Translations under genes and position numbers: made by a program
The notes under the pieces: generated by a model
Database searches by the model: none
What the model saw: only the letters and a program-made list of their open reading frames with translations
Told to the model about the DNA's origin: nothing
Part shown: positions 55,805 to 64,000 of the stretch, piece after piece
How positions within the stretch are numbered: the first letter of the stretch is position 1
Layout: the number at the start of each line of letters is the position of its first letter
NCBI GenBank assembly: GCA_000753455.2
Contig: LM994670.1
Span: 1,041,005-1,105,004 of the forward strand
Direction of reading: 5' to 3'
DNA length: 64,000 nucleotides
Source: Clostridium jeddahitimonense
Lineage (GTDB): Bacteria > Bacillota > Clostridia > Clostridiales > Clostridiaceae

Positions 55805-56809
55805 ATGGCGGAAAATAAAGAAAGCATATTAAAAAGAATAACTCAGTATAGAAATTTTGGACTTTTAGTTGGTATGGTTATTTTAATAGTTTTAGGTTTA
55901 ATAATAACACCAGCGATGTTTAAAGTGGATTCAATAATTTCAATGCTTAGAAATAACTCTATATACGCGATATTATCAATAGGAATGATGTTTGTTTTAC
56001 TTACTGGAGGTATAGATTTATCAGTGGGTTCTATTCTTGCTTTAACTGGAGTAATAACATCATTACTAATGAGTAATAATCCAGGTGTTCCAGCAATCGT
56101 ATGGGTATTAGTATCACTTATAATTGGAGCTTTATGTGGATTTGTAAATGGATTTTTAATAGGAAAATTAAATATGATTCCTATGATAAGTACACTTGGA
56201 ACTATGTATGCATTTAGAGGTTTAGCATTTTTAGTAAGTGGAGGAAATTGGTTATTCCCTCATCTATTTACCTCAGGATACACATGGTATGCAGAAGGAA
56301 ACTTCTTAGGAATTTATAATATAACGTGGATTGCAATTATCCTTTTTGCTTTAGCAGCTATATTTTTAGCTATAATAAAGCCAGGAAGGAGAATATATGC
56401 AATTGGTACAAGCTCTGAGTCTTCAAAAATTTCTGGTATTAATGAAGGTAATGTGAAGATATTAGCATATACGCTTTGTGGAACATTGTCAGGCCTTGCT
56501 GGAATGTTATATACAGCAAACCATGCTATTAGTTTTTACGGTATGGCAGAAGGTTTTGAAATGCAGGCTATAGCAATTTGTATATTAGGTGGAGTAAGTA
56601 TAGTTGGAGGAAAGGGACGTATAGACGGTGTTGTAATAAGTACAGTAATGATGGGTTTTATATCATATTTTATCAGCTTACTTCCAGGCTTAAGTGTATG
56701 GCAAGATGCAATACAAGGTGGAATTATTATAATTGCAGTTGCAATTAATATTATAACTTTAAAGATGGCAGATAAGAGAGCATTAAAAGAGAGAGGAGCT
56801 TTGATATAA
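55805..56809 (+). CDS. rhamnose ABC transporter permease 1
   Basis: This 334-residue CUT2 (RbsC-like) permease has about eight to ten helices, with MFVLLTGGIDLSVGSILALTGV and AICILGGVSIVGGKGRIDGVV typical of the family. GGGGGAG precedes the ATG, three bases after the ATPase stop. Its stop overlaps the next start (TAATG). Two different CUT2 permeases are the rule in rhamnose importers (RhaP and RhaQ). Confidence 0.92.
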   Translation: MAENKESILKRITQYRNFGLLVGMVILIVLGLIITPAMFKVDSIISMLRNNSIYAILSIGMMFVLLTGGIDLSVGSILALTGVITSLLMSNNPGVPAIVWVLVSLIIGALCGFVNGFLIGKLNMIPMISTLGTMYAFRGLAFLVSGGNWLFPHLFTSGYTWYAEGNFLGIYNITWIAIILFALAAIFLAIIKPGRRIYAIGTSSESSKISGINEGNVKILAYTLCGTLSGLAGMLYTANHAISFYGMAEGFEMQAIAICILGGVSIVGGKGRIDGVVISTVMMGFISYFISLLPGLSVWQDAIQGGIIIIAVAINIITLKMADKRALKERGALI

Positions 56810-57843
56810 TGGAGAACAAAAACGTAGAAGTACGAGATTTAAGAGTAAAAGAAAAGTTTAACCTAAAGAAGTTCCTTGTAAGATGGGAAATGATATTACT
56901 TTATATTCTTATCTTAATAAATGTTGTATTAATGATATCAAAGCCAAATTTGTATTTTGCAGCAGGAACTATTCCGTCAATAATACAATCAGGTATGGAT
57001 TTGTCATTTATGGTTTTAGGTATGATTTTTATATTAATGCTTGGAGATATAGATGTATCAGTAGCGTCAATAATGATATTAAGTTCTATGGTTATGGGAC
57101 TAATGATGGATGCAGGGATTAACTCAGTTATAGCAGTTGTTTGTGGGATTATAGCCGGTGGGCTATGTGGTTTATTTAATGGAATTTTAGTAGCTAAGGT
57201 TAAGATGCCAGCAGTAATAGTAACAATAGCCACAATGTCTTTGTTTAGAGGGATTGTAAAAATTGTATTAGATGTTAACGTTCTTAAGAATTTTCCACCA
57301 ATATTTAAGACATTGTCGTGGCAAAATCTTTTTGGGTTTGTACCATTATCATTAATTTGTTTCTTAATATTTGCAGCTATATTTGCTGTAGTATTACACA
57401 GAAGCAAATTTGGTAGAGAGTTATATATGATAGGAAATAATAAGGTAGCTAGTGAGTACTCAGGAATAAATGTTGAGAGAGTAAAGATTATGGCTTTTGT
57501 AATAATGGGAATTATGGCAGCTGTATCTGCAATATTTTTTGTTGGTCGTATGGGCGGTGGTGTCAGCTCTACAATGGGTAAAGGATATGAATTAGAAGTT
57601 ATAGCAATAGCTGTACTAGGGGGAATATCTACTAGTGGAGGAAAAGGTAAAGTATATGGACCTGTTATAGCAACATTAATCATGGCTTTTCTTTCTTATA
57701 CTTTAGGATTGCTAGGAGTAGATGCTAATACAAGAAAGATTGTTACAGGAGTTATCTTAATAATTGCTGTACTTATACCTAATATTAATAAGCAATTTTT
57801 TGCGAATATGAAAGCAAGCTTTGCTTCAAAGAGAAATAAATAA
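56809..57843 (+). CDS. rhamnose ABC transporter permease 2
   Basis: This 344-residue CUT2 permease has MIFILMLGDIDVSVASIMILSSM, a GLFNGILVAKVKMPAVIVTIATMSLFRGI segment and AIAVLGGISTSGGKGKVYGPV. The charged N-terminal tail is about 30 residues. Translationally coupled to permease 1 by a one-base overlap, with GAGAGGAG upstream. It forms the membrane channel with that protein. Confidence 0.92.
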   Translation: MENKNVEVRDLRVKEKFNLKKFLVRWEMILLYILILINVVLMISKPNLYFAAGTIPSIIQSGMDLSFMVLGMIFILMLGDIDVSVASIMILSSMVMGLMMDAGINSVIAVVCGIIAGGLCGLFNGILVAKVKMPAVIVTIATMSLFRGIVKIVLDVNVLKNFPPIFKTLSWQNLFGFVPLSLICFLIFAAIFAVVLHRSKFGRELYMIGNNKVASEYSGINVERVKIMAFVIMGIMAAVSAIFFVGRMGGGVSSTMGKGYELEVIAIAVLGGISTSGGKGKVYGPVIATLIMAFLSYTLGLLGVDANTRKIVTGVILIIAVLIPNINKQFFANMKASFASKRNK

Positions 57844-57904
57844 TATGAATTATTGTAGCAATTGCTACTATAAATAAATTTAAAATTAGTGGAGGGGAAA
57901 ATAA

Positions 57905-59056
57905 ATGAAAAAAATATTATCTGTATTACTAGCTGCTACAGTTGCAGTTAGTACATTAGTTGGGTGCGGTTCATCAGGTGATTCTGGTTCATCAAGTTCT
58001 TCAGGAAGTATGGAAGGAAAACATGTATTCATGTTTAAGAGTACAGGTAACTCTTTTGGAGATTTAATGGCTGAAGGTTTCCAAGAGTATATTAAAGCTC
58101 AAGGAGAAGAGGCTGTGTATAAGAGTCCGGCAGAAACTACTGTTGCGGCACAAGTTAAGTTAATAGATGAATTAATAACTCAAAAAATTGCATCATTAAC
58201 AATATCAACAAATGGGGATACTGGATATGATGAAGTTCTAGCTAAAGCAGAAGCTGCTGGAATAAAAGTTGTATCTGTTGACTCAAAGTTAGATCCATCT
58301 CTACGTTTAACACATATTGACCCAACATCACAAGAAGGTATAGGTTCATCATTAGTTCAAGCTGCTACATTAATAGCTCTTGGTATAGATTATCCAAAAG
58401 ATGGTGATATGGAAAAGGCTACAAAGGATGCTCTTTCAAGTTATTCTGGAGATGAAATAAAATTGGGTGTTTTATCAGCTTCTATTGATACACCAGTTCA
58501 AAATGGTTGGATTGCAAAGATGGAAGAAGAATTAGCTAAACCTATGTATAAGGGTAAAGTTAATCCTGAATTAACTAAAAAATATGGTAATGATGACCCA
58601 ACAGTTAGTACAACTCAAGCTAATGCATTTATAGCTGAAAATAATGTTGACGTTATAATATCACCTACAACTGTCGGTATGGCTGCAGCTGGTCAAGCAT
58701 TAAAGTCTAATCCAAATTGTAAGATTAAATTAACAGGTCTTGGATTACCGAGTGAAATGCAAACATTTATGCCAACAAAAGAATCAGATAATGCTTTTGA
58801 TTTTGTATGTCCATATATGATGTTATGGGATGTTATAGACCTTGGTCGTGTAGGTGCTGCTGCAACATGGGCTGCTTACAAAGATGGATATGATGGTTCT
58901 GTAGGAAGTACATTTGAAATGGATGCAATTGGTGAATACCCAGCAAGAACTATGGAAACAATTAAACACACTGATGATGATGGATCTTTAATTATAGTAG
59001 GAAATCCATACGTATTCAGCAAAGAAAATATGGCTAATTGGATAGATAAATTGTAA
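57905..59056 (+). CDS. rhamnose-binding lipoprotein (RhaS type)
   Basis: This 383-residue periplasmic-binding-protein-1-like lipoprotein has Cys21 in LVGC, followed by a Ser/Gly-rich linker. HVFMFKSTGNSFGDLMAEGFQEYIKAQG, GIKVVSVDSKLDPSLRLTHIDPTSQEGIGSSLV and NVDVIISPTTVGMAAAGQAL resemble RhaS rhamnose-binding proteins. GGAGGGG precedes the ATG. It lies between the permeases and rhaM, so the ligand L-rhamnose is well supported by context. Confidence 0.88.
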   Translation: MKKILSVLLAATVAVSTLVGCGSSGDSGSSSSSGSMEGKHVFMFKSTGNSFGDLMAEGFQEYIKAQGEEAVYKSPAETTVAAQVKLIDELITQKIASLTISTNGDTGYDEVLAKAEAAGIKVVSVDSKLDPSLRLTHIDPTSQEGIGSSLVQAATLIALGIDYPKDGDMEKATKDALSSYSGDEIKLGVLSASIDTPVQNGWIAKMEEELAKPMYKGKVNPELTKKYGNDDPTVSTTQANAFIAENNVDVIISPTTVGMAAAGQALKSNPNCKIKLTGLGLPSEMQTFMPTKESDNAFDFVCPYMMLWDVIDLGRVGAAATWAAYKDGYDGSVGSTFEMDAIGEYPARTMETIKHTDDDGSLIIVGNPYVFSKENMANWIDKL

Positions 59057-59180
59057 ACCTCAATATCTTTTAATTAAATTTTAAGACGTCACTGAAACCA
59101 AATAGGTGACGTCTTACATTAAAAAATTCCTGAAAGAATTTTAAATTTATTTAGTTTATTAGTAGTATTGGAGTGAAATT

Positions 59181-59507
59181 ATGAGCAAGGTTAGAAGATG
59201 TTTCAAAATGAAACTTTATAAAGGATATGAAGAAGAATATGAAAAAAGGCATAATAATTTATGGCCAGAGATGAAAGAAATGATACATGAATATGGTGGA
59301 AGTAATTATTCAATATATTTAGATACGGAGACAAACTACCTATATGGTTACATAGAGGTTGATGATTTAGATAGATGGAACGAAAGTGCAAAAACTGAGA
59401 TATGTAAAAAGTGGTGGGATTACATGTCTGATATTATGGAGACTAATCCTGACAATAGTCCAGTATGTGTAGATCTAAAACCAGTATTTTTTTTTAGAAT
59501 AAGATAA
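59181..59507 (+). CDS. rhaM: L-rhamnose mutarotase
   Basis: This 108-residue dimeric alpha/beta ferredoxin-like protein interconverts the anomers of L-rhamnose. YEKRHNNLWPEMKEMIHEYGGSNYSIYLD and LYGYIEVDD...WWDYMSDIMETNPDNSP match RhaM (YiiL), including the catalytic His of RHNNLWPE. GGAGTG precedes the ATG. It follows the binding-protein gene by 124 bases and is directly in front of rhaB. Confidence 0.92.
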   Translation: MSKVRRCFKMKLYKGYEEEYEKRHNNLWPEMKEMIHEYGGSNYSIYLDTETNYLYGYIEVDDLDRWNESAKTEICKKWWDYMSDIMETNPDNSPVCVDLKPVFFFRIR

Positions 59508-59531
59508 ATATTGAAAAGGGTGTGTAAAGCT

Positions 59532-60953
59532 ATGGAATATTTTTTAGCTGTAGATATTGGAGCTTCCAGTGGAAGACATATCTTAGGGTATATAGAAGAT
59601 AGCAAAATTAAGCTAGAAGAGATTTATAGATTTGAGAATGGGATAAAAAAAGTAGATGGAGAATATTGTTGGGATATCAAGCATGTATTTAATGAAATAA
59701 AAAATGGGATGAAGAAATGTAAAAAATTAAACAAGATTCCTAAAAGTATGGGAATAGATACTTGGGGAGTTGACTTTGTATTGCTTAATGAAAATGATGA
59801 AGTTTTAGGAAACACAGTATCTTATAGAGATAGAAGAACAGAAGGTATTATTGAAGAATTATCAAAGGTTATTTCTAAAGATAAACTATATTTCCATACA
59901 GGGATTCAATTTAATAGAATAAATACAATTTATCAACTTTTTGCTCTAAAAAGAAATAATCCAGAGCTTTTAGAAAAATCAAAGGCTTTTTTAATGATTC
60001 CTGATTATTTAAACTTTTTACTTACAGGGAAAAAGGTAAATGAGTATACTGATGCTTCAACAACTCAGTTAATAAACTCCTTTGATAAGACATGGGATGA
60101 AGAAATATTAAGAGAATTAGAAATACCTAGTGAAATTTTTCAAGAGATATCTATGCCCAAAACTAAGCTTGGTGGATTAAGAAAAGAATTAAAAGATGAA
60201 TTAGGATTTGATTTAGAAGTAATATTGCCTGCAACTCATGACACAGGTTCAGCCTTTATATCATCTGTATGTAATGACTCAGATAGTATTTATTTAAGCT
60301 CCGGAACTTGGTCATTAATAGGTGTTGAAAATAGGTTTCCAATATGTGTACCACAATCAATGGAATATAATTTTACAAATGAAGGTGGAATAGATTATAG
60401 ATTTAGATTTTTAAAAAACATAATGGGGCTTTGGATTATACAAGAGGTTAAGAGAAACTATGATAATAAATACTCATTTGCTGAATTAGTAAATGAGGCA
60501 AGAAAGGCAAGCTATTTAGAATCTATTATAGATGTTGATGACGATAGATTTCTAAATCCTGACAATATGGTTTGTGAAATACAAAATTACTGCAAAGAGA
60601 ATAAGTTAAGAGTACCTGAAAGTGTTGGAGAAGTGGCATTTTGCGCTTTTAACAGTTTAGCACATAGCTATAAAAAAGCTGTAGATGACCTTGAAGTGAT
60701 TTTTGAAAAAGAGTTTAAGAGAATAAATATATTTGGTGGAGGTTGCCAAAATCATCTTCTTAATGAGCTTGTAGCTAATGTTACAGGTAAAGAGGTATTA
60801 GCAGGCCCTATTGAAGCAACTGCTATAGGTAATATAGTTGCACAACTTTTAAGCTATGGAGAGCTAAATACTTTAGAGGAAGCTAGAGATACTATTAGAA
60901 ATTCATTTGATATAAAAAAATTTAATTTAGAATTAGTAGGAGGGAGAGTATGA
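59532..60953 (+). CDS. rhaB: rhamnulokinase
   Basis: This FGGY-family kinase has 473 residues from ATG 59532. It phosphorylates L-rhamnulose to L-rhamnulose-1-phosphate. Motifs are [14 protein letters not shown] at the N-terminus, [33 protein letters not shown] and [19 protein letters not shown]. The ASSGR and GTWSL forms distinguish RhaB from fuculokinase. I chose ATG 59532 with AAAGGGTG about nine bases upstream; the TTG at 59511 has no site. Its stop overlaps the rhaA start by four bases. Confidence 0.93.
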   Translation: MEYFLAVDIGASSGRHILGYIEDSKIKLEEIYRFENGIKKVDGEYCWDIKHVFNEIKNGMKKCKKLNKIPKSMGIDTWGVDFVLLNENDEVLGNTVSYRDRRTEGIIEELSKVISKDKLYFHTGIQFNRINTIYQLFALKRNNPELLEKSKAFLMIPDYLNFLLTGKKVNEYTDASTTQLINSFDKTWDEEILRELEIPSEIFQEISMPKTKLGGLRKELKDELGFDLEVILPATHDTGSAFISSVCNDSDSIYLSSGTWSLIGVENRFPICVPQSMEYNFTNEGGIDYRFRFLKNIMGLWIIQEVKRNYDNKYSFAELVNEARKASYLESIIDVDDDRFLNPDNMVCEIQNYCKENKLRVPESVGEVAFCAFNSLAHSYKKAVDDLEVIFEKEFKRINIFGGGCQNHLLNELVANVTGKEVLAGPIEATAIGNIVAQLLSYGELNTLEEARDTIRNSFDIKKFNLELVGGRV

Positions 60954-62224
60954 ATATAAAAGAAAAATATGAACTATCAAGCAGATATGAGACAGCTAAA
61001 AAGGATTATGAAAAATGGGGAATAGATGTAGACAAAGCTTTAGATATATTAAAGGATATAAAAATATCTATTCATTGTTGGCAAGGTGATGATGTTACAG
61101 GTTTTGAAGCTAATAATCAAGAGTTATCTGGAGGAATAGCTGCTACTGGCAATTATCCAGGAAAGGCTAGAACTGCAGAAGAATTAAGAAAAGATCTAGA
61201 TAAGGCTTTAAGTTTGATTCCAGGTAAACATAAAGTGAATTTACATGCTATTTATGCAGAAACAGATGGGAAATTTGTTGATAGAGATGAATTAAAACCT
61301 GAGCATTTTGCTAATTGGGTTAAATGGGCGAAAGAGAATGGTCTAGGATTAGATTTTAATCCAACAATATTTTCTCATGAAAAGGCTGCTGATAATTTAA
61401 CATTATCTAGTCCTAATAAAGAAATAAGAGATTTCTGGATAAGACATGCTATAGCATCAAGAAAGATTGGAGAATACTTTGGAAAAGAACTAGGACAAAC
61501 ATGTTTAACTAATCTTTGGATTCCAGATGGATATAAGGATATTCCGGCTGATAGATTAGGGCCTAGAAAGAGGCTTAAAGATTCATTAGAGGAGATATTT
61601 AGTGTTGAAATAGATAAAAAATATAACTTAGATGCTGTAGAATCAAAAGTATTTGGAATAGGTGCTGAAAGTTATACTGTTGGTTCAAGTGAGTTTTATA
61701 TTAATTTTGTTAATAAAAATAACTTAGTACCATTATTAGATACAGGACATTATCATCCAACAGAGGTAGTATCAGATAAATTATCTGCTATGACATTGTT
61801 TAATGATAAAGTAGCTTTACATGTAAGTAGGCCTGTAAGGTGGGATAGCGATCACGTTGTTATTTTTGATGATGAGCTTAAAGAAATTGCAAAGGAAATA
61901 GTAAGAAATGATTCATTAGATAAAATTATTATAGGACTAGATTATTTTGATGCAAGTATAAATAGAATAGCTGCATGGACAATAGGATCTAGAAATATGA
62001 TAAAAGCATTATTATCAGCCTTACTAATTCCACATGATTATTTAAGAAAGCTACAAGATGATGGTAATTTCACAGAAAGGTTAGCTTTAATGGAAGAGTT
62101 TAAGACATATCCATTAGGGGATATATGGAATTACTACTGTGCAAAAAATAATGTTCCAGTAGGGGAAGAGTGGATAAAAGAAGTTAAAAAATATGAAGAA
62201 GAAGTTTTAAATAACAGAAAGTAG
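60950..62224 (+). CDS. rhaA: L-rhamnose isomerase
   Basis: This 424-residue TIM-barrel, manganese-dependent isomerase converts L-rhamnose to L-rhamnulose. [61 protein letters not shown] and [14 protein letters not shown] carry the metal and substrate residues of RhaA. The ATG overlaps the rhaB stop (ATGA), with GGAGGGAG upstream. It is the last gene of the locus. Rhamnulose-1-phosphate aldolase (rhaD) is absent from the window. Confidence 0.95.
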   Translation: MNIKEKYELSSRYETAKKDYEKWGIDVDKALDILKDIKISIHCWQGDDVTGFEANNQELSGGIAATGNYPGKARTAEELRKDLDKALSLIPGKHKVNLHAIYAETDGKFVDRDELKPEHFANWVKWAKENGLGLDFNPTIFSHEKAADNLTLSSPNKEIRDFWIRHAIASRKIGEYFGKELGQTCLTNLWIPDGYKDIPADRLGPRKRLKDSLEEIFSVEIDKKYNLDAVESKVFGIGAESYTVGSSEFYINFVNKNNLVPLLDTGHYHPTEVVSDKLSAMTLFNDKVALHVSRPVRWDSDHVVIFDDELKEIAKEIVRNDSLDKIIIGLDYFDASINRIAAWTIGSRNMIKALLSALLIPHDYLRKLQDDGNFTERLALMEEFKTYPLGDIWNYYCAKNNVPVGEEWIKEVKKYEEEVLNNRK

Positions 62225-62228
62225 TACG

Positions 62229-62345
62229 GTTCTGTTAGTGAAATCCTGATATATAAAACTTACTTCGGTACTAACTCTAAATACTAGAGTATAATGTGCC
62301 TGTGTAAGCATTACATATTAAGAATGCTAGCTAACAGAACTTTTT
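62229..62345 (+). terminator. terminator-like structure with long branched loop
   Basis: GTTCTGTTAG (62229-62238) pairs perfectly with CTAACAGAAC (62331-62340), followed by TTTTT. The 92 bases between contain smaller stems (CTC/GAG at 62275-62289; TAATG/CATTA at 62292-62313). It lies between rhaA and the convergent DUF1622 gene. Confidence 0.6.
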
Positions 62346-62368
62346 CTTAATGAATAATATTATATGAA

Positions 62369-62716
62369 TTATTTTGATTCTGAAGTTTTTGACGCTTTAC
62401 GTTCTTGAGTTTTCATTTCTCTTTCTAATACAAAGGTCATAATAATTCTTATTATAAACACTACAGCAAGGATAACTAGTTCTTCCTTGCTTCTTATTAT
62501 TACTGTCTTTAAAATTTCAGCTGAAAGCTTGAAGTCTAATGATGTGACCATAACATCTGCAAATTCATATTTTATTTTATAATCTTTTTTTGATACCTTT
62601 CCTTTAAAATAGTTTATGAAAGCGGTAAAAGTACCTAGAGTTAGTATAATAATTCCCATCAATTCGAAAAGATGAATTAAAATTGGGAGATATTTATCAA
62701 ATAATTCTTCTAGCAT
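62369..62716 (-). CDS. DUF1622 family membrane protein
   Basis: This 115-residue protein has two to three membrane helices (about 10-38 and 75-95). The cytoplasmic loop carries TSLDFKLSAEILKTVIIRSKEEL, the DUF1622 signature, and it ends with a charged tail after LEREMKTQE. The function of the family is unknown. GAGGTGTTTTT precedes the ATG. Single gene convergent with rhaA. Confidence 0.85.
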   Translation of the reverse strand: MLEELFDKYLPILIHLFELMGIIILTLGTFTAFINYFKGKVSKKDYKIKYEFADVMVTSLDFKLSAEILKTVIIRSKEELVILAVVFIIRIIMTFVLEREMKTQERKASKTSESK

Positions 62717-62899
62717 AAAAACACCTCAAAATAAAGTTATATTTTAATTTGCCCTAATTAACATAAAAGTATTAGAATATATTCTGCATAATTTTATGAG
62801 TAGTATATATAAATGTGGATTTTATATGGAATATGATGGTATATTAATGTTAGAGAAAATTTGGACAAATAGTAAAAATACAATTTTAAGGGTGGAGAA

Positions 62900-63538
62900 A
62901 TGGGTATGAAAATAGATAGTATAATATTTGACCTTGATGGAACTTTATGGAATTCATGTTCTAGTATTTTAGAAATTTGGAATAAGACATTATCAAATAA
63001 CTATTCTGAACTAAATAGAGTTATTACTATTGAGGAAATTAATGGTGTAATGGGATTAACTTCAGAAAAAATAGTAGAAAAATTATTGCCGAATGTTGAT
63101 AAAGAATTAGGAATGAAAATATTTGATGAATGTGCAGCTGCTGAATGTGATTACTTAAGAATAAATGGTGGAAAATTATATGATAAAGTAGAAGAGGTAC
63201 TTGATGAACTAAATAAAAAGTATAAGTTATTTATTGTTAGTAACTGTCAATGCGGGTATGTTGAGGCTTTCTTAGAAGCTCATAAATTAGAAAAGTATTT
63301 TATAGATTTTGAAAACTACGAAAGAACTGGATTACCTAAAGGTGATAACATAAAGTTAGTTATTGAGAGAAATAATTTACAAAATCCTATATATGTTGGC
63401 GACACAGAAGGGGATTACAATGCAACAAAGGAATGTAATATACCTTTTGTTTATGCGAAGTATGGATTTGGCAATGTTGAAGACGCTGAATTAGTAATTG
63501 AAAGCTTTGAAGCACTAAAAAATATAGTAGAAAAATAA
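62900..63538 (+). CDS. HAD-superfamily hydrolase (phosphoglycolate phosphatase-like)
   Basis: This 212-residue HAD phosphatase has motif I FDLDGTLWNS with nucleophile and acid Asp, a helical type C1 cap (about 20-85), motif II IVSNCQ, motif III Lys in GLPKGDNI and motif IV VGDTEGDYNAT. The substrate is likely a small phosphorylated metabolite. GGGTGGAG precedes the ATG; the third codon is an alternative ATG. A short terminator follows. Confidence 0.9.
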   Translation: MGMKIDSIIFDLDGTLWNSCSSILEIWNKTLSNNYSELNRVITIEEINGVMGLTSEKIVEKLLPNVDKELGMKIFDECAAAECDYLRINGGKLYDKVEEVLDELNKKYKLFIVSNCQCGYVEAFLEAHKLEKYFIDFENYERTGLPKGDNIKLVIERNNLQNPIYVGDTEGDYNATKECNIPFVYAKYGFGNVEDAELVIESFEALKNIVEK

Positions 63539-63556
63539 AATAATATTATTATAGAT

Positions 63557-63592
63557 TAAGAAAGCTAAGCAAATGCATAGCTTCTTTTTATT
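63557..63592 (+). terminator. intrinsic terminator after HAD gene
   Basis: AAGAAAGCTA (63558-63567) pairs with TAGCTTCTT (63579-63587) with a bulged A, followed by T-rich sequence. Confidence 0.6.
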
Positions 63593-63731
63593 TTCCAAAA
63601 GGTTATTAAGGTATAAAATAAAAAAAATTAAACTATAATAAAGGGCTCTATTTTGAATGAATGTAGATATTTAGAATAAAAAATGAACAAGTATAAATTT
63701 GTCCACTTTTAACTCACAGTATATTAATATA

Positions 63732-63935
63732 TTATTCTTTAAACTTTTTATAAATAGCTTCCCTGTCATTTTTATTCTCATAATATTCTTCAAAGTACCC
63801 ACAATCACAACATATGTATTTTGTTGATATAGCATTTTTAAAGGCATTTATACATATGGCATTATTGTACCTTGATTCTTCACCTATTTTTACTATTTTA
63901 CTAGAATGGCATTTTATACATGTATTATTTCTCAT
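63732..63935 (-). CDS. small zinc-ribbon protein
   Basis: This 67-residue protein has two Cys knuckles, CIKCHSSKIV near the N-terminus and CCDCGYFEEYYE near the middle, spaced as in nucleic-acid-binding zinc ribbons. GAGAGGGT precedes the ATG. Similar small proteins are common in Clostridia and have no known function. Nothing further is visible from 63936 to the end of the window. Confidence 0.75.
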   Translation of the reverse strand: MRNNTCIKCHSSKIVKIGEESRYNNAICINAFKNAISTKYICCDCGYFEEYYENKNDREAIYKKFKE

Positions 63936-64000
63936 AAAGTACCCTCTCTTTTTATTAATATTATTAAAGAATTTATATTTTTATTATAGATCCTTTATAT

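Noticed and set aside
56901..57683. 260-codon open frame on the - strand
   Set aside because: It lies wholly opposite a clear CUT2 permease gene. The frame follows the third-position bias of the real gene, has no ribosome binding site and reads as a low-complexity Ile/Pro/Thr-rich product.

Overview
The window is very AT-rich Firmicute DNA with AGA/ATA/TTA-dominated codon use, strong AGGAGG-type ribosome binding sites, U-run terminators and a spoVA spore locus. All of this fits a spore-forming Clostridium (sensu stricto group). Most genes are on the + strand. I see no rRNA, tRNA, CRISPR array or intact insertion sequence. Many of the genes import and break down host or plant glycans, so a gut or soil saccharolytic Clostridium is likely (inference).

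Layout: 1-3000 holds the end of an alpha/beta hydrolase, an AlkD-type DNA glycosylase, a TIGR04076-like protein and an unusual CLC channel. 3039-6416 is a spoVA locus: DUF1657, 2Duf-like, spoVAC, spoVAD and spoVAE on the - strand, with a divergent DUF1657 gene. 6699-9749 is an amino-sugar PTS, nanE and an RpiR regulator with candidate operators in the PTS promoter. 9787-13298 has a Nudix hydrolase and a MerR regulator in front of an exported FMN/FAD reductase. 14597 is an OPT transporter. 16768-22512 is a phospho-alpha-glucosidase/PTS cluster with its own PRD-type regulator. Three dyads there lie at identical distances from three promoters. deoD follows.

23452-34011 is a sensing, import and degradation block: a YesM/YesN-type two-component pair with its own binding lipoprotein, a three-part sugar ABC importer, a GH29 alpha-fucosidase and a Gfo/Idh/MocA oxidoreductase. 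A GH2 beta-galactosidase follows behind a terminator. 37218-37462 is an odd nested array of small hairpins separated by a repeated 10-base linker. A 5'-truncated MATE gene, a GNAT acetyltransferase and an RNA m5C methyltransferase follow. At 40875-41101 a lysine riboswitch with terminator precedes an alanine-dehydrogenase-family gene and an NhaC-type transporter.

44092-52914 is more accessory: a tubby/LURP-like protein, a small zinc protein, an XRE regulator, a nuclease-helicase fusion resembling phage-defence proteins, and a lipoprotein/two-component operon whose response regulator carries a one-base frameshift in an A tract. 52994-62224 is a complete L-rhamnose uptake and early catabolism locus: an AraC regulator, an ABC importer, rhaM, rhaB and rhaA. 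The aldolase is not in the window. The end holds a DUF1622 membrane protein, a HAD phosphatase and a small zinc-ribbon protein.

The strongest candidates for something new are the three-site regulon of the degenerate PRD regulator (16627-21177), the linker/hairpin array (37218-37462), and the lysine-riboswitch-linked dehydrogenase/NhaC pair (40826-43898).
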